A stretch of DNA of 64,000 nucleotides from Tulasnella sp. 424 (taxonomy: Eukaryota; Basidiomycota; Agaricomycetes; Cantharellales; Tulasnellaceae), in assembly GCA_019633425.1 (NCBI GenBank), contig WSUB01000030.1, positions 248,001 to 312,000 of the forward strand. Reading direction: 5' to 3'. The position numbers and the translations under genes are program-made. Below the pieces are notes generated by a model. It was not told the origin of the DNA. It ran no database searches and worked only from the letters and a program-made list of their open reading frames with translations. Positions 49,362-61,212 of this stretch are shown here, in pieces; position 1 is the first letter of the stretch, and each line of letters starts with the position of its first letter.

Positions 49362-52300
49362 ATGCCTCTATGGCCTCTTCGTTTCAAGTCCAGACCTCAA
49401 CTCCCTCGCGTCGTGGTGGCCCCCGATGACACGACACTTGGCACTCCAACGGAACGCGAAAAGTCGGCTCAATCCTCGGTCACCGCCTTGGAGGTCTCTC
49501 CAGGCATCGGATGGGGTAAAGTCGTCTCGAGCGGCAAATCTCTTGGGGTGACCTTTGGTACACCGTCATCCCGGGATGAACTGGGAACATCTGGCAGCAG
49601 CGGCACACAAAAGCTCGAAGCTATACGGAAAGTTATGAAGGACCAACCAGAACCCATCGACTACTAGTACGTCGCAGCTGGATACACCCCTCGCATCTCC
49701 TCGTCGTCGCGCTCACTTCCAACTCCTTTGTTCTTGCAGTGTTATCCCTTCGTGCGTTTACCCCTGAACATCAAACTCCGTTCGGCGTCTAATCACACAC
49801 CGCCGTCTTTTACAGGGAAGATGCCCACCAATCTGAATACGTCTCTCCCGCAGACGCCAGACGCGAATACATCTCAAACTTTTCCGGTTCAGCAGGCCTT
49901 GCAATTGTGGGGCATGAATCAGCCCATCTCTTTGTCGACTCGCGGTACTGGATTCAAGCCGCCAAAGAGATTGATAGCAACTGGACGCTGCATCGAGTTG
50001 GCGCTCCAGGAGAGCGATCCTGGTTGGACTGGATTCGCCACGAATCAACACCGAATGTCTTGTTCGGTGTTGATTCCCGTCTAATTTCATGCGGTGCGTT
50101 CTTCCTTCACATCTCGCGCCCTGCGAAATATCACTCACATGATGATCGCTGTGGAACAGACACAGCAGTGGCGCTTCATGCTGCTGTGCTTGAACGCAAC
50201 TCTCGTCTCGCTTTCCCCCGTCTAAACCTCGTCGACGCCTCCCGTCCTGATCGTCCGGTAAGACCAAACAACCCCGTTTTTCTCCATGACATCAAGTATA
50301 CTGGTATGCAGCGGCTTCCCCTCGCTATACAAACCATATTGACAGCTTCCCCTAGGCGAACCTTCCTCCGACAAAATCGAACGCATTAGAGCTTGGATCA
50401 AAGAAAAGCGACCAGCGCCATCCGAGATCTTCGCTTTCCCTGAAGCTCTGACTCTGGAAGGCCTAGAATTCCGTAGCAAAGAAACACTGGGTCTTTCCAT
50501 CTCTACAGCGACTGCGATCGATCGTGACGATTCCTCAACGCCCGAGCCATACGGGATTGTCTTGTCTAAGTTGTTTGTACCGTCTTATCTCTCGTTCCAT
50601 ATATCTGCTCTAACCGGAAACCGACAGGGACTCGATTGCCTGGGTCCTCAATCTTCGAGGGTCGGATGTACCATACAACCCAGTTTTCTTCTCGTACTTG
50701 GTCATTACTCTGGACGAGGTCATCCTCTTTGTCGACTCAAACAAGGAGCTAGTCAACCCTGTCAATCGATATCTGGACGATCTGGGTGTATCGCGGCGCG
50801 ACTACTCAAGCTTATGGACGTATCTCCGCAAGGGCGACATCAAAGGACAGGTGGGAGGCTCCACACGGGATGTTGGGTGATTTCTTCTTGAGATTGATGA
50901 AAATCCTTCCCTCAGTTAATCATAGACTCCAAGAGTCCATACGCCATTGCCGTCCTCTTGAAGCGGCCACGTTACGTTGTTCTTAACCAGTGTATCGTCA
51001 CACAGCTCAAAGGAATCAAAAACCCAATCGAAATTCAAGGTTTTCGGGAATGCTACTTGCGGGACGGAGCCGCTTTTGTTCAATGGGTACGAGTCACTTG
51101 ACAAACTTCTTATGACGTTGCTCCATCTATCCATTTATAGCTTGCCTGGTTAGAAGAGGCGGTGCGGAAGAAAAAGCAGCCAGTGACAGAGTGGGGTGCC
51201 GCTCAGAAGCTGACCGAGTACAGGATGAGCATGGACCATTTCGTAGGCCTCGCGTACGCTAATATTTCGGCCGTCGGGTCGAATGCTGGTAAGCGTTCCT
51301 AGGTCCTTTAGCACGGCCGCCCTGACGATACTCTTCAAAGCGCTGCCACACTACGAGCCCACGCGGACCGGTTCCAGCTTGATCGATACCACGCAGCCCT
51401 ATCTAAAGTGGGACAAGATTCAACCCACTACCGTTTAGATTGAATATCTGACATCCCAACTCTACAGCGATTCTGGTGGCCAATACTTGGATGGTACCTG
51501 CGATACGACGCGAACCAGTAAGCGGCGCCTTTTGCGTTTCGAAACTTCGGCGCTGATGTTTTCCTTTGCAAGTCCATTTCGGAGAGCCAACACAGGAACA
51601 ACGTGACGCGTACACTCGGGTATTACAGGGCCATGTAGGTAGCATCTGGAGAGGATCATGCGTATTCTGATAAGGTTGTGCTCTTAGATCGCAATTGATT
51701 CCGCGGTGTTTCCCGAAGGAACAACGGGCGCTCAGCTCGATGTACTGGCGCGAAAGGCGCTCTGGAAGGACCAGTGAGTTTGTCGCGTCCACATGAGAAG
51801 GCTGATGTTCTCTAACCTATCAATTGCATGTAGGCTTAATTACGGTGTATGTTGAGAATTCCTGTCTAGCTTTTGTAACATGTGCTCACCCAAACGATAG
51901 CATGGCACTGGGCACGGATTCGGGTCATTCCTCAGTGTGAGTGGATTCTCCCTGGTCGCAGGGAACCCGGTCTGACAGCTGTTCAGGTTCACGAGGGACC
52001 TCACGCTTTCAGTAACACTGTACCTCTCAGACCTGGGGCCGTCATCACAAACGAGCCGGGATTTTACAAAGAAGGGTCCTTTGGTATCCGCATCGAATCA
52101 GCTCTCGTGGTCAAGACCGTTAGAGTCAAGGATCTGCAAGGCTCTGAAGTAGAATGGCTTGCGTTCGAACGATTCACTCAGGTAGGATCGACTTGAATGA
52201 ACTCTAGCACAATACCAACTCTTCTCGACACAGGTCCCAATCCAAACATCTCGCCTCGTGAACTATTCCCTTCTCACTAAGGACGAACGGCGGTGGCTAC

Positions 52301-52479
52301 GGGTAAGTGCTTGGATCAATTAATCCGCGTCTCGCGTTGTACTGACTATGTGGGCTTAGAACCACAATCGCACATGTCGGGAGAAGCTCATGCCACTTCT
52401 CCAAGGTGACAAGCGGGCTTTGAAATGGTTGCGTCGGGCCACTTCAAAGTTTGGACCAATTGAGATTATCTGGGAATGA
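49362..52479 (+). CDS. Xaa-Pro aminopeptidase (aminopeptidase P, M24B)
   Basis: This metallopeptidase releases an N-terminal residue that precedes proline. The N-terminal creatinase-like domain reads KLEAIRKVMKDQPEPIDYY, VIPSEDAHQSEYV and DSRYWIQAAKEI; the middle one has SIAWVLNLRGSDVPYNPVFF and KNPIEIQGFRECYLRDGAA. The catalytic pita-bread domain carries the metal ligands: Asp in DSGGQYLDGTCDTTRT, His in HGTGHGFGSFLSVHEGPH, Glu in TNEPGFY and Glu in GIRIESALVV. All are present, so the enzyme should be active. About 17 very short introns cut the gene; the VIPS-coding exon is only about 12 nt. It resembles the cytosolic eukaryotic APP1/Fra1 type. Residues before KLEAI (about 85) are not conserved and may be a leader, so the start is uncertain. 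About 700 aa. Confidence 0.9.
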
Positions 52480-52763
52480 GATCTGGCCATGCTTCCTTTC
52501 GTTTCTTATTTGTTTATATGGCTCATTTCAGCGGACGATCATATGATAAGACGTGTTGTTGACGCTTAGTTGAATGCGTGATGTGGTCTGGACTAGTGAG
52601 GGTGATTGGAAAGAGAAATCGAAAACAAGGGAGGGAAAAGGGAAAAAAAAGGCTAAATAAAGCGTTGAAGAGAAACCGAAAGCAACATAAGCTAGTCTAC
52701 CTGCGAATGGACAAAATGAACTATAGTATGCTAATATGATGTGCGGTGTTCATATAAATGAAC

Positions 52764-54207
52764 TCAATGCTGACCAAAGTTGTTTGGACCAGGACTTGTG
52801 CGGCCACCGTACGCATAGTTAGGACCTGGGCTGGCTGACCTCGCACCGTAGGCCGCGTACGCAGCGCCGGGACCCGGACTCGCGCTTCGAGGACCGTAAG
52901 CTGCGTTGGGACCCGGACTTGCACTTCGAGGACCGTAAGCTGCGTTGGGACCAGGGCTTGCAGCACGCGGTCCTCCATAAGCCATATTTGGTCCGGGGCT
53001 TGCAGCCCTTGGGCCACCGTAGGCGACGTTCGGTCCTGGACTCGCAGAACGGGGAGCATAAGCCGCATTGGGGCCAGGACTTGCGGCTCGAGGGCCGTAG
53101 CCGCTAGCATCGTACGCGCTGTTTGGGCCAGGTGATCGTCGACCAGCGTCTGCTGCGAAACCTGGTCCAGTAGCTGTTTGAGGTGAGAATACTTCTGGTA
53201 CTGGGCCCGAATAAGGATCGTAATAGCCGCTTGCAGCATCACTCGTCGCAGGGTGTGGGTTTTGCTGATAGGTCGGGTATTGGGGCGGGGGATGATCGTA
53301 GTACAGCGAGCTTGGGGCGTGTTCCACAGGTCCTCGAGAAAGATCCGCCGCAGATGAAATGGCCGACTGATTATCGTAGTACGGCTTTGCATGTGTGGAC
53401 TCGCTCTGCGAATCGAGTGCTCCATCGCGGCCCCCTCGAACGGATTCAGCCCTGCCCGGCAAAGGCTGCATGGCCGTGTTTTCGTTCAAGTCCGGCCATT
53501 TGAAATTGTCTAGAAGAGAAGGTAACAATAGATGATATTGAGAGAGAATTGAATGCAGCGTTGGTCGGGCGACTCGTACCATCGGTGTCTTCCAACCCAG
53601 AGAAACGTTTCTTTGACATTTTCCACCAAATGAACGCACCGATGCCGATGACAGCCAAAGATCCGGCCACGACAATACCAGCGATCGACTTGGTCCCAAC
53701 ACCCCCACTATCGTCACTCGCATCCGTGCTCGAGGCCGAAGCCGAGGAAGAAGTGGCCGTACCCGAGTTGGTAACCGTCTGGAAGACAGTAGTTATACCT
53801 CCATCCGAAGCCGTGGATACGACTGCCGATAACGATTGAGGAGGCGGGCTAGAGCGAGGTGTACTGGCGGGCGTGGAAACAGACGTGCTTGAAGGGGGCG
53901 GTGTAGTGGTCGTTGTTGTGGTTGTCGTCGTCGACGACGATTCTGACGTGCTTGATGGTGGTGGTGGGTCTGAGCTACTAGTTGTGGATTTTAAGGTCTC
54001 GGTTTCCGACAGAACATCTGACCCGGATGCTTGACGCTGCCAATAGCCCAAAGCTTGTGGGTTGCGGACTGGGGGAGCAGCTAGCGTAATGGAAGGATAC
54101 TGGCGAGCGTGAGGCGCGACTTGCGCGTGGGGTTGCGCATTTTCAATGGCGAGGACGAGAGGAGAGAGGGCAAAGAGTGACGCTGAGAGAACGACGTTGG
54201 GCCTCAT
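52764..54207 (-). CDS. Ser/Thr-rich single-TM surface protein with SPGPN repeats (457 aa)
   Basis: Two exons joined over a 70-nt intron (about 53504-53573) sum to 458 codons. A signal peptide (MRPNVVLSASLFALSPLVLA) is followed by about 160 residues rich in Ser, Thr and Pro, likely heavily O-glycosylated, including a T10 run. One TM helix (IAGIVVAGSLAVIGIGAFIWW) ends in the positive stop-transfer KMSKKR. The cytosolic tail of about 230 residues is disordered, Tyr-rich (YYDNQ, YYDHPPP, YYDPY) and ends in nine SPGPN-type repeats. The layout is that of Mid2/WSC-like wall-stress sensors or mucin-like proteins, but no WSC cysteine domain exists. Function is inferred from architecture only. It is divergent from the 54.4-kb gene with 155 bp between starts. 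Confidence 0.82.
52776..53140 (-). repeat. Coding repeat: nine SPGPN-AYG units
   Basis: The tail of the surface protein contains nine copies of SPGPN (one is SPGPG), most in units of 13-15 residues such as AASPGPNAAYGPRS. Spacing and codons vary between copies, and several neighbouring units are nearly identical at DNA level (around 52880-52960), which points to recent unequal exchange. Confidence 0.9.
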
Positions 54208-54362
54208 GGATTGTATAGGGCAAGGTGAAAAGTCAGGAAGGAGAGAGTGCGACGTGGGCGAGGGTGAAATGGGAAAAGAGGCCGACGCGCAGTCTCCGTC
54301 GAAATATTTCAACCATACCCTGACTGCACTGCTTTCCAAACACACTCAAATTCATCATCCCC

Positions 54363-55527
54363 ATGGCCGATCTCCTCGCCTACCAATTCGACGACGCCGA
54401 TGACGGGGAGGCGACAGCAAAATCCCGAGAGGACCGAAAACGACGCGCTTTTCTGGATAGCAAATCATCCTACCCACAGGAGCCCGTCGTGCTCTTTCCC
54501 GGCGTAAGTGTCAGTCTTACTGAACCATGGAAGCCTAGAATCTTAGGAAGCCCTGCCATTTCAGTGGTTCATGAAATCCACCAGCAATCTGGAGGATTTT
54601 TCTGCGGAATATGACGCAAAAGATGTCGGTACGCCCTCTCAGAGCATCCTAAACGTAGTCTCGCCGTTAATGTTCCCCTCAGTACTTGCTGTGCAACATT
54701 TGTACCTCCGTCGAGAATATAGCCGTGCTCTGAACGTCTCCCTCGCTGTCATGGAGAGCATGGTGGCGGTAGATACCTCCTGTCGCAAAACCTCTAGCCA
54801 CTCCCGTGAGCTTCAAGACTTGGCCCTTCGGTCAGCCATCAAGACCAATCAAAGGGAGATTGCTGCTCAAATTGCGGATCGGACAAGAGCGCGGGTGAGG
54901 GATACGAGCAAAATAGCGTAATGAGCACTCACCGAACGGAGTGCGGGATTTGTAGTGGGAGGCAATGCCAGGTTCTGCGGCTTCAGCAAGTGAAGCGTAT
55001 CTCTTGGTTAACCGGCCTAGGGGTGGGCATGTTTTTTATGACGAGAATTGAACGACGACTGTTACTCAAGTTTTTCCTTTCCAATAGATGCAATTTCAGC
55101 CCTCTTGATAACGATCCAGAATAGACCACACCTTCACCGCTACGTTCTGTCTTTGGCCAAGGCGTTTGAAATGCTACACGATCAGATGGAATTAGCGGGT
55201 TTGAACGATCATGAATCAATATCTTTCGGCAGGGCATCAACCTCACTTGTGCGCTCACTGAGAGCGGCTGCCAAGCGAGGTGCGGCTTTGGAGGGTCTCA
55301 GTCCTTTACTGTTTGGAACGGACCGCAGTCCGGTGGGCGACCTCCCATTAACAGAGGGGCCAGCCGATGAATTGGTCTCTGATGCTGAAGTCACTTCTTA
55401 TTTGAAATATTCCGCGTTTAGTAGCGACCAGACGAAGCAGATCCTCGAATTGCGTGCATACGGTTGTGGGGAGGAGGTAGTTACGGCCGATGAGGCGGAG
55501 GCCCTACGCTCCGTGCGATCCCTCTAA
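54363..55527 (+). CDS. Helical protein of unknown function (307 aa)
   Basis: Five exons, introns of 61, 54, 61 and 65 nt, exactly 308 codons. It starts MADLLAYQFDDADDGE, then WFMKSTSNLEDFSAEYDAKD. A helical region of about 180 residues follows with VLAVQHLYLRREYSRALNVS, ELQDLALRSAIKT, ALLITIQNRPHLHRYVLSLA and LVRSLRAAAKRG, reminiscent of TPR-like helix pairs, and an acidic end. No signal peptide or TM segment, so probably cytosolic or nuclear. I do not recognise the family. It shares a 155-bp divergent promoter with the surface protein and ends 66 bp from the stop of the convergent transporter gene, so transcripts may overlap. Confidence 0.7.
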
Positions 55528-55593
55528 ATTACATTGAACTCGTATGCAAACATGTAAAAGAAGTCCTTGTGACCCAGGGAACACTGTTTCCTA

Positions 55594-58443
55594 TTAGTTT
55601 TCCGGAGGCGCGCAGCGGCCATATTGCGGGACCTCTCCAGTTGCCGGTTCAAGCATGAGCTGCAAACCAGATACAATGAGAGGTGATTCCCAAAGCCACA
55701 GAGTGGGTGTTCCTTACCTTGATGGTGCCGGTCGATGTGTACACCGTGGCAACTACTCCAAAGACTATCAACAAATAATCGGCGAACCGTTGAGACCGGG
55801 TTTTAGCGCAAGCCTTGAGGTGAAGCATTGCGGGATAGATGAAGCACAAAGGGATGCTGCGAGCGATTTTAGAAACGATGAGGGTCTGCCAGAGAAGAAT
55901 AGACGTACCAGCAGAAGCTTCCGACGAAGCTAACGAATTTGTCGAGATCCTTCGCGCCGGCCCAGCTGATCATGGTGCAGCCAATCACAACCAGCACCCG
56001 GAACCCGTTCTTCTGCCATTTCACCATCGGGTCCATTTTGCCACTGCGTGTCCAGAGTGCATTCTCTAAAATACGGAGTGCCGGGAACAGCTGAAGCGGA
56101 GCAGAAAGCAAGATCGCCATCGAATATAGGAACTGAACGACCTGCACAAACTTCTTGTCTTGCGGGAGATTGACAAGTACGACCGTCTGGACCTCCTTTC
56201 CATACGCGGCATATGAAAGAGCGCCGGCGCCACCAAACAATACTGCACGAGGGCGGGAAAATATAAGCGGTGCGCAAACTAAAATTCAAAGGGACTCACA
56301 TGTGAGGAAGATCATCACCCCGGTTAAGACTCGAGGGAATTTCTTGGGCTCCCGCATTGCATCAGTGATGGGTATGATCTGACTCACAAGGTTCAGCAGA
56401 GGCAAGAAACGGCCTTCAATCATGACGCACCAATCCAATTCCCTCAAAGGAAAACACCGCTGTCCCAATGAGAAGCGGAAAGTCCTTCTTATTAAAGAGT
56501 TCAACACTGGCCACGCCTCTTTGAGCGATAACCGCAAATTCGTTGCTCCCAATGTAGACCAGTCCGACCAGAATGAATGCGTCAGCAATGAGGGCAGTGG
56601 TGCTGAGCTTTGCAAGGTTTCGGATCAATGCCAGCGGCAGGAAGATAACTAGCTGGACCAAAATAAGCTGAACGATCGGGAGCTGTGTGGAGCAATTGGT
56701 GACGGCAAGAATGAAAGCCTGCAGGTTCTCTGCCACGAAAATCAGGTAAGCCGAGACAAACCCTAGCTGAGAGACGACTATTGAGGAAAGGATAGCGTTT
56801 CGCATCCAACTCCCATAGAGTACGCCACCAATATCTAAAGGACCAGATCAGACAGGTCCAGTGGCGAAGAACGAGAAGCAACATACCGCCAAAACTGCCC
56901 GAGACGACAAACTTGGTCCGTACCAACAGCAGGAACGAGTGCAAAGATATGGCCGCAATGAATACGAGAACCACCGACGAGAATAAAATTCCGCCATTAT
57001 AGAATCTATGGAGACTCTAAGTCAGTACCCATACAATTATCGGCAAAGATGGTACTAACGCCTTTCCGAGGAAGAGAACGCCAGTGCCGATGAAAGACTT
57101 CAACAGCTAGGTGGTAATAGTTAGTTGGTAGAGTTTTGAATTGGAAATCTGTCAAAGCGACGTACCATCAAAACCGCCTGGGGGACTGTCGCATCGCCGT
57201 GTGGACCTACGCTTGACCGACGTTTCCGGCGTGCTTTGGATATCCTGCTGTAGTTGGGTGATTGGAGAAGGGGAGAGGCTTCCGTTGCTTTGTCGTGATC
57301 CGTCGCCCATCTGGGTCGGTATGCTGTATCTACGGTTAGACGAGGTGCGGCTGAAGGACCGGCACTTGGGCGAAGATGCCCTTCTTCGTCAACGTATGAC
57401 GCCCGGAAGTCTTCGTCCTCAATTTCGATAAGATCGTCCTCTTCCTCTTCTTCCAGATCCTCTCCTGCCTGAAGTTCGAAAATATGGGTCAGCTCCACGG
57501 ACTTCTTCCGGCGGGCAAGGCACGACTGACAAAATGACCGAATAGATACAGAAAATCGACAAAGTTGGTAAGGATTGGGGGTTGGTCGACTCCTTGTTCT
57601 GAAGCCTTCAAAAGGAGGTAGTTGCGACGGAAACCTCCAGGTTCGTGAATATGCTCAAATGCAGGGTGGACAGGTTGGACTCGTGCTGCAGAGACCGACT
57701 TGGAGCGCTTTATGGCTGCACGACGGGTATCGGCTTGCCATTTGTATATATCATGCCTGTTGAAGAAAAATAGATCAGGACGAGCTCAATAGGGGGCGCG
57801 GATGAGAGACGTACGTGGTGTCACCACCGGGAGCATCAAAGGGAACAGGAAAAGGTTCCGTGTCGAACCGGTGGTGCGATTCGGAGATCGAGGCTCGAGA
57901 CGAGGCTATTCCGGGAGCCTCAAGGCGATTGCTAGTAGATCCTGCGTCGTCGGCGGGACGAGCTCTCTCCTCTCTGGAGACCAGATGCCTCCTGAGAACT
58001 CTCGCTTTCTCCTCGTCGGGCAGATCGTCTAGCCCCAACGGGGGTTCGTCGCCGTTTTCTGGTGGAGCGTATGGGTCCGGCGTTGCTCGCCCACTCGCCT
58101 GAAAGTTGCGGGGGGTTCCGGGGCGAGAACCGTAAGGAGAACGACGACCAAGGGCAACTGAGCCGTAACTCTGTGGTGTTCCGCTGCCTGGCTGAGGCCC
58201 TACAAGTGGTGAGGAGCGATAGGGTGACGATGAAATGGGCGGGACAAGAGTACGAGCTGGAATATTGGGCGGTGGGGTGCCGGAAAACTGCTCGCGAAGC
58301 CTTTCGATGTCTGGACGAGGGGACGCGGAGACGGGTACATCACGCTGGGAGGTGCTGGCAAAGCTGGCAGGGGCAAATTCGCCTCCTGGTTGTCTGGCAG
58401 TAGGACTTCCGATGGGGACAGGCTGTGAGGGACTCTGGGACAT
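55594..58443 (-). CDS. Vacuolar amino-acid transporter, AVT3/AVT4 type
   Basis: This AAAP-family carrier probably exports neutral amino acids from the vacuole. The N-terminal 300 residues are cytosolic and disordered (Ser/Pro-rich, then an acidic EDLEEEEEDDLIEIEDEDF run and a basic RKARRKRRSS-like patch), a long extension typical of Avt3/Avt4. The transporter core starts GDATVPQAVLM, LLKSFIGTGVLFLGKAF, and continues with about eleven TM helices, including AYLIFVAENLQAFILAV, IFFVGLVYIG-like segments and GAGALSYAAYG. The last exons read CIPLCFIYPAMLHLKACA and end QYGRCAPPEN. About eight introns. Arg/His-selective alternatives within the family cannot be excluded. Nutrient link with MAF1 (TORC1-controlled in yeast) is only thematic. 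Confidence 0.87.
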
Positions 58444-58647
58444 TGTGAGTGCGAGTCAAGAGGAAGGATGGGGAGGAAAAGGAAAAAGTTGTTGAGCAAT
58501 TTCCTTTCGCACTTTAGACTGGGACTGACCCACACACGTGATCGGCGAGGCTCACACGCAGCTCCCAACGTTGCCGGATCTTTGCCTTGTCACTTTCTAA
58601 TTATTTCAAGCAACCTTTAAACGATGCAAGGCATAGACTAGCTAAAT

Positions 58648-60158
58648 TCAAGCTTCGGAGACTTGTTCACCGTCCTTTAGTGCTCGCTCTTCCTTCTTTT
58701 GGACCATTTTGGACTCGAAGCTCGCCATCCCCTCCAATCCCCATCGCTCCATCATAGCCTTGTCGTCATCCCACCCAGAGCCTATTGTTTGACGCCATTA
58801 AACAAAGAATTTAATGTGCAGCGAGTTTCTGGCACGTACAGGGCGTGGTCAACATCCTCTCTCCCGTAAAGACGGCGTTTGCTCCTGCTAAAAAGCACAT
58901 CGCTTGTTCCACCTCAGAGAAGGTTTGTCGCCCAGCTGCTAGGCGAATAATCGTCCCGGGAAGTGCAATGCGTGCAGTTGCTATTGTGCGGAGCATCGTA
59001 GGAAGCTTCAATGGCTATCACGATGTTTAACTTGTCATCTGGCGGAGCTTCACAATGGGTTGGCTGCACTACGCACCTCGTTCTTGGCGAGAGGCGTTCC
59101 TTCGATGGGGACCAGCGCATTCACAGGAAATGACTCGGGATGCTCAGGTAGACTGCCGGAAAAAGGTCAGTGGGTCGATGAATAGCGCAAAGATTGAGGC
59201 TTACTTGGCAACCTCCCAAATGAGGCCAATCCTGTCCTCGTCGGCTTCACCAAGCCCAAGAATGCCGCCGGAACAAACACTGATACCTGCATTGCGAACA
59301 GCCTCTATCGTAGAGAGCCTGTCGTCGTACGAACGCGTGGTAATAACCTAGTGAAGGAGCCGTCAAGCAGGTTTCGACGGATTGGGCGATTATCGCTTAC
59401 GCTAGGATAAAACTCGCGAGACGTGTCAAGATTATGATTATAGGCTGTCAAACCTGCTTCCTTGAGGCGTCGTGCTTGCTCGGGAGAAAGCATTCCGAGG
59501 GTGGTACAAACTTCCATGCCCATTGATCTGCAAAGCAGGACGCGACTGAACGTAGCCCCAACTCAAAAAGCTTGCTTATTCTCGAACCTGATTTCTGCTA
59601 CCATCTTGAGGATTCTTTCGAAACCTGATTTCCTACCATGAAGATCCCTCCATGCCGCTCCCATGCAAAATCGAGTGCTTCCGTTTTCCTTGGCTTTGCG
59701 AGCTGCTTCGAGGACGGGCTCGGTGGAAAGAAGGGGTGCTGCCTTGGTTTCGGTCTTGTATCGTGAAGACTGTGAGCAGTAAGAACCTATCCGTCGAGGA
59801 GGGTTTCAAAGTCGTGAGGGTTGCCGTCAATTGAATTCTCCTTACAGTCCTCAGTGCACCCTCCCGCTGAAACGACGACGCAAGTCAGCCAGAACGAGAC
59901 GACAGAGATTGCCTCAGACTCACACTTGATGTTCATCAAGGTGCACAGCTGGATCTTGCTTGGGTCATGATGCTGACGATGAACAGCCGCTGCTCGAAAG
60001 ACAAGATCGAGTAGTGGGGAGTGATAGATTTCGCGAATATCTTCGCGAGTGATCTGTTGATGTTGGAGGGCTTGGTCGACGGTCGTAGCGTGCGATCGTT
60101 GAGTCGTATGAACGACTCGTTGTCGAGTTATGCGAGACAATGTAGAGATCCGGTTCAT
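58648..60158 (-). CDS. BIO2: Biotin synthase
   Basis: This radical-SAM enzyme inserts sulfur into dethiobiotin, the last step of biotin synthesis, in the mitochondrion. The leader [20 protein letters not shown] is basic and Ser/Thr-rich, as expected for import. The core has LMNIKSGG, then the 4Fe-4S motif CTEDCSYC (CX3CX2C) with QSSRY; the last two iron-ligand cysteines lie across an intron with a GTAAGG donor and TAG acceptor. Later blocks are [41 protein letters not shown] and [11 protein letters not shown]. The C-terminal tail ([17 protein letters not shown]) is fungal in style. Length is about 380 aa, usual for the family. Biotin feeds acetyl-CoA carboxylase upstream of the FAS encoded in the same window, though the two are 19 kb apart. 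Confidence 0.95.
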
Positions 60159-60387
60159 TTAAAGAGGTTAGAAGTGACTGGTGAAGGGAGGGAACACTCT
60201 GGGAGGGAGAAGGTGAAATCCTACACGTGACTCTGAAAACGGTTGTCGGACGTTCGGTCATTAGAGCGAATGGGAGCGCAGGTAATTCGCCCTGATACAG
60301 CCAGTTTGAATCAAGCTGACATGCATCAGAAGGAAACGTAAACGAGACTACTTAAGACCATACAACTGCGAAACCAACGTCTGATGT

Positions 60388-60981
60388 CTACTTCTTCTTC
60401 GCCTCTCGCGCAGAATCCTCGCTGAGCTTTGGTTGGGGCTGAGGGCTTCTATCTCCTAGGGTATTCTCCGTCGCTTGGACTCCTTCCGAGAGTCGTCTGC
60501 CTCCATCGCTGCCTTTAACCATATGGCCGGGTGCGTCACGATATCTCAGAGCAGAGCTGCTCCCTTCGCCATCTTCCACTCTCGCCGCCTTTTTGGTTAA
60601 TAGCGGGTGTGCGTAATCGGGTGAAGTACTGGAAAACTCCCCCGTGGCAGGCTTTGCAACTTTGCGGGGCGCCTCGAGGGGATCCCCTGTGTGGTATGGA
60701 CCTCCTGGGACACCGTAGCTGACCTCGGACTTGGAGACGCCCGCCAGAACATATTCCTCGGCAACACCAGGATTCTTTCCACCTGCTCCTTCCTCCTCGG
60801 TTATCCCACCCGCTTTATTTACTACGTAGTCGTCCTCAAGATAGATTTTCGGGGTGGGTTTAGCGTCGGAGTGTGGGGCGGTTGCCGCATGGAAAGCAGC
60901 AAATCTTGTACGATTGATGCTGCGCAGCATCGTTGGAGGCGAAATTCGAGTGATGGAGAGACGGTTGAGAGGGACGATCAT
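60388..60981 (-). CDS. Small protein, probably mitochondrial, function unknown (197 aa)
   Basis: An intronless frame in an otherwise intron-rich region. The first 35 residues are basic with Arg, Ser and Ile and no acidic residue (LNRLSITRISPPTMLRSINR), a good mitochondrial leader. The rest is hydrophilic and probably disordered: KIYLEDDYVVNKAGG, SYGVPGGPYHTGDPLEAP, PDYAHPLLTKKA, ending SAREAKKK. No known domain. Similar short proteins with YGVPGGPY-like motifs may exist in other fungi, but I cannot name one. The reading frame is open over nearly 600 bases with sensible composition, and a second Met at residue 18 could be the start. Confidence 0.65.
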   Translation of the reverse strand: MIVPLNRLSITRISPPTMLRSINRTRFAAFHAATAPHSDAKPTPKIYLEDDYVVNKAGGITEEEGAGGKNPGVAEEYVLAGVSKSEVSYGVPGGPYHTGDPLEAPRKVAKPATGEFSSTSPDYAHPLLTKKAARVEDGEGSSSALRYRDAPGHMVKGSDGGRRLSEGVQATENTLGDRSPQPQPKLSEDSAREAKKK

Positions 60982-61212
60982 GGCGAGTATGTCGTGGATG
61001 AGTTCGGTGGTAAATGGGGAGCTCGCTTTTCTGGTCTTTATGGCCCCAAACCGAAAATGACGTCATTGGATTCCCATCGCCAGCGAAGGAGGGGAGTACA
61101 ATAGAACAAGCCGCATTATACATGATACAAAAAAATCACGACAAAGCCAAAACATAAACCCTACAGGAGTGCGAGACAATGCGTCCAATTCTTCGAGAGC
61201 GAAGGCCATCCA

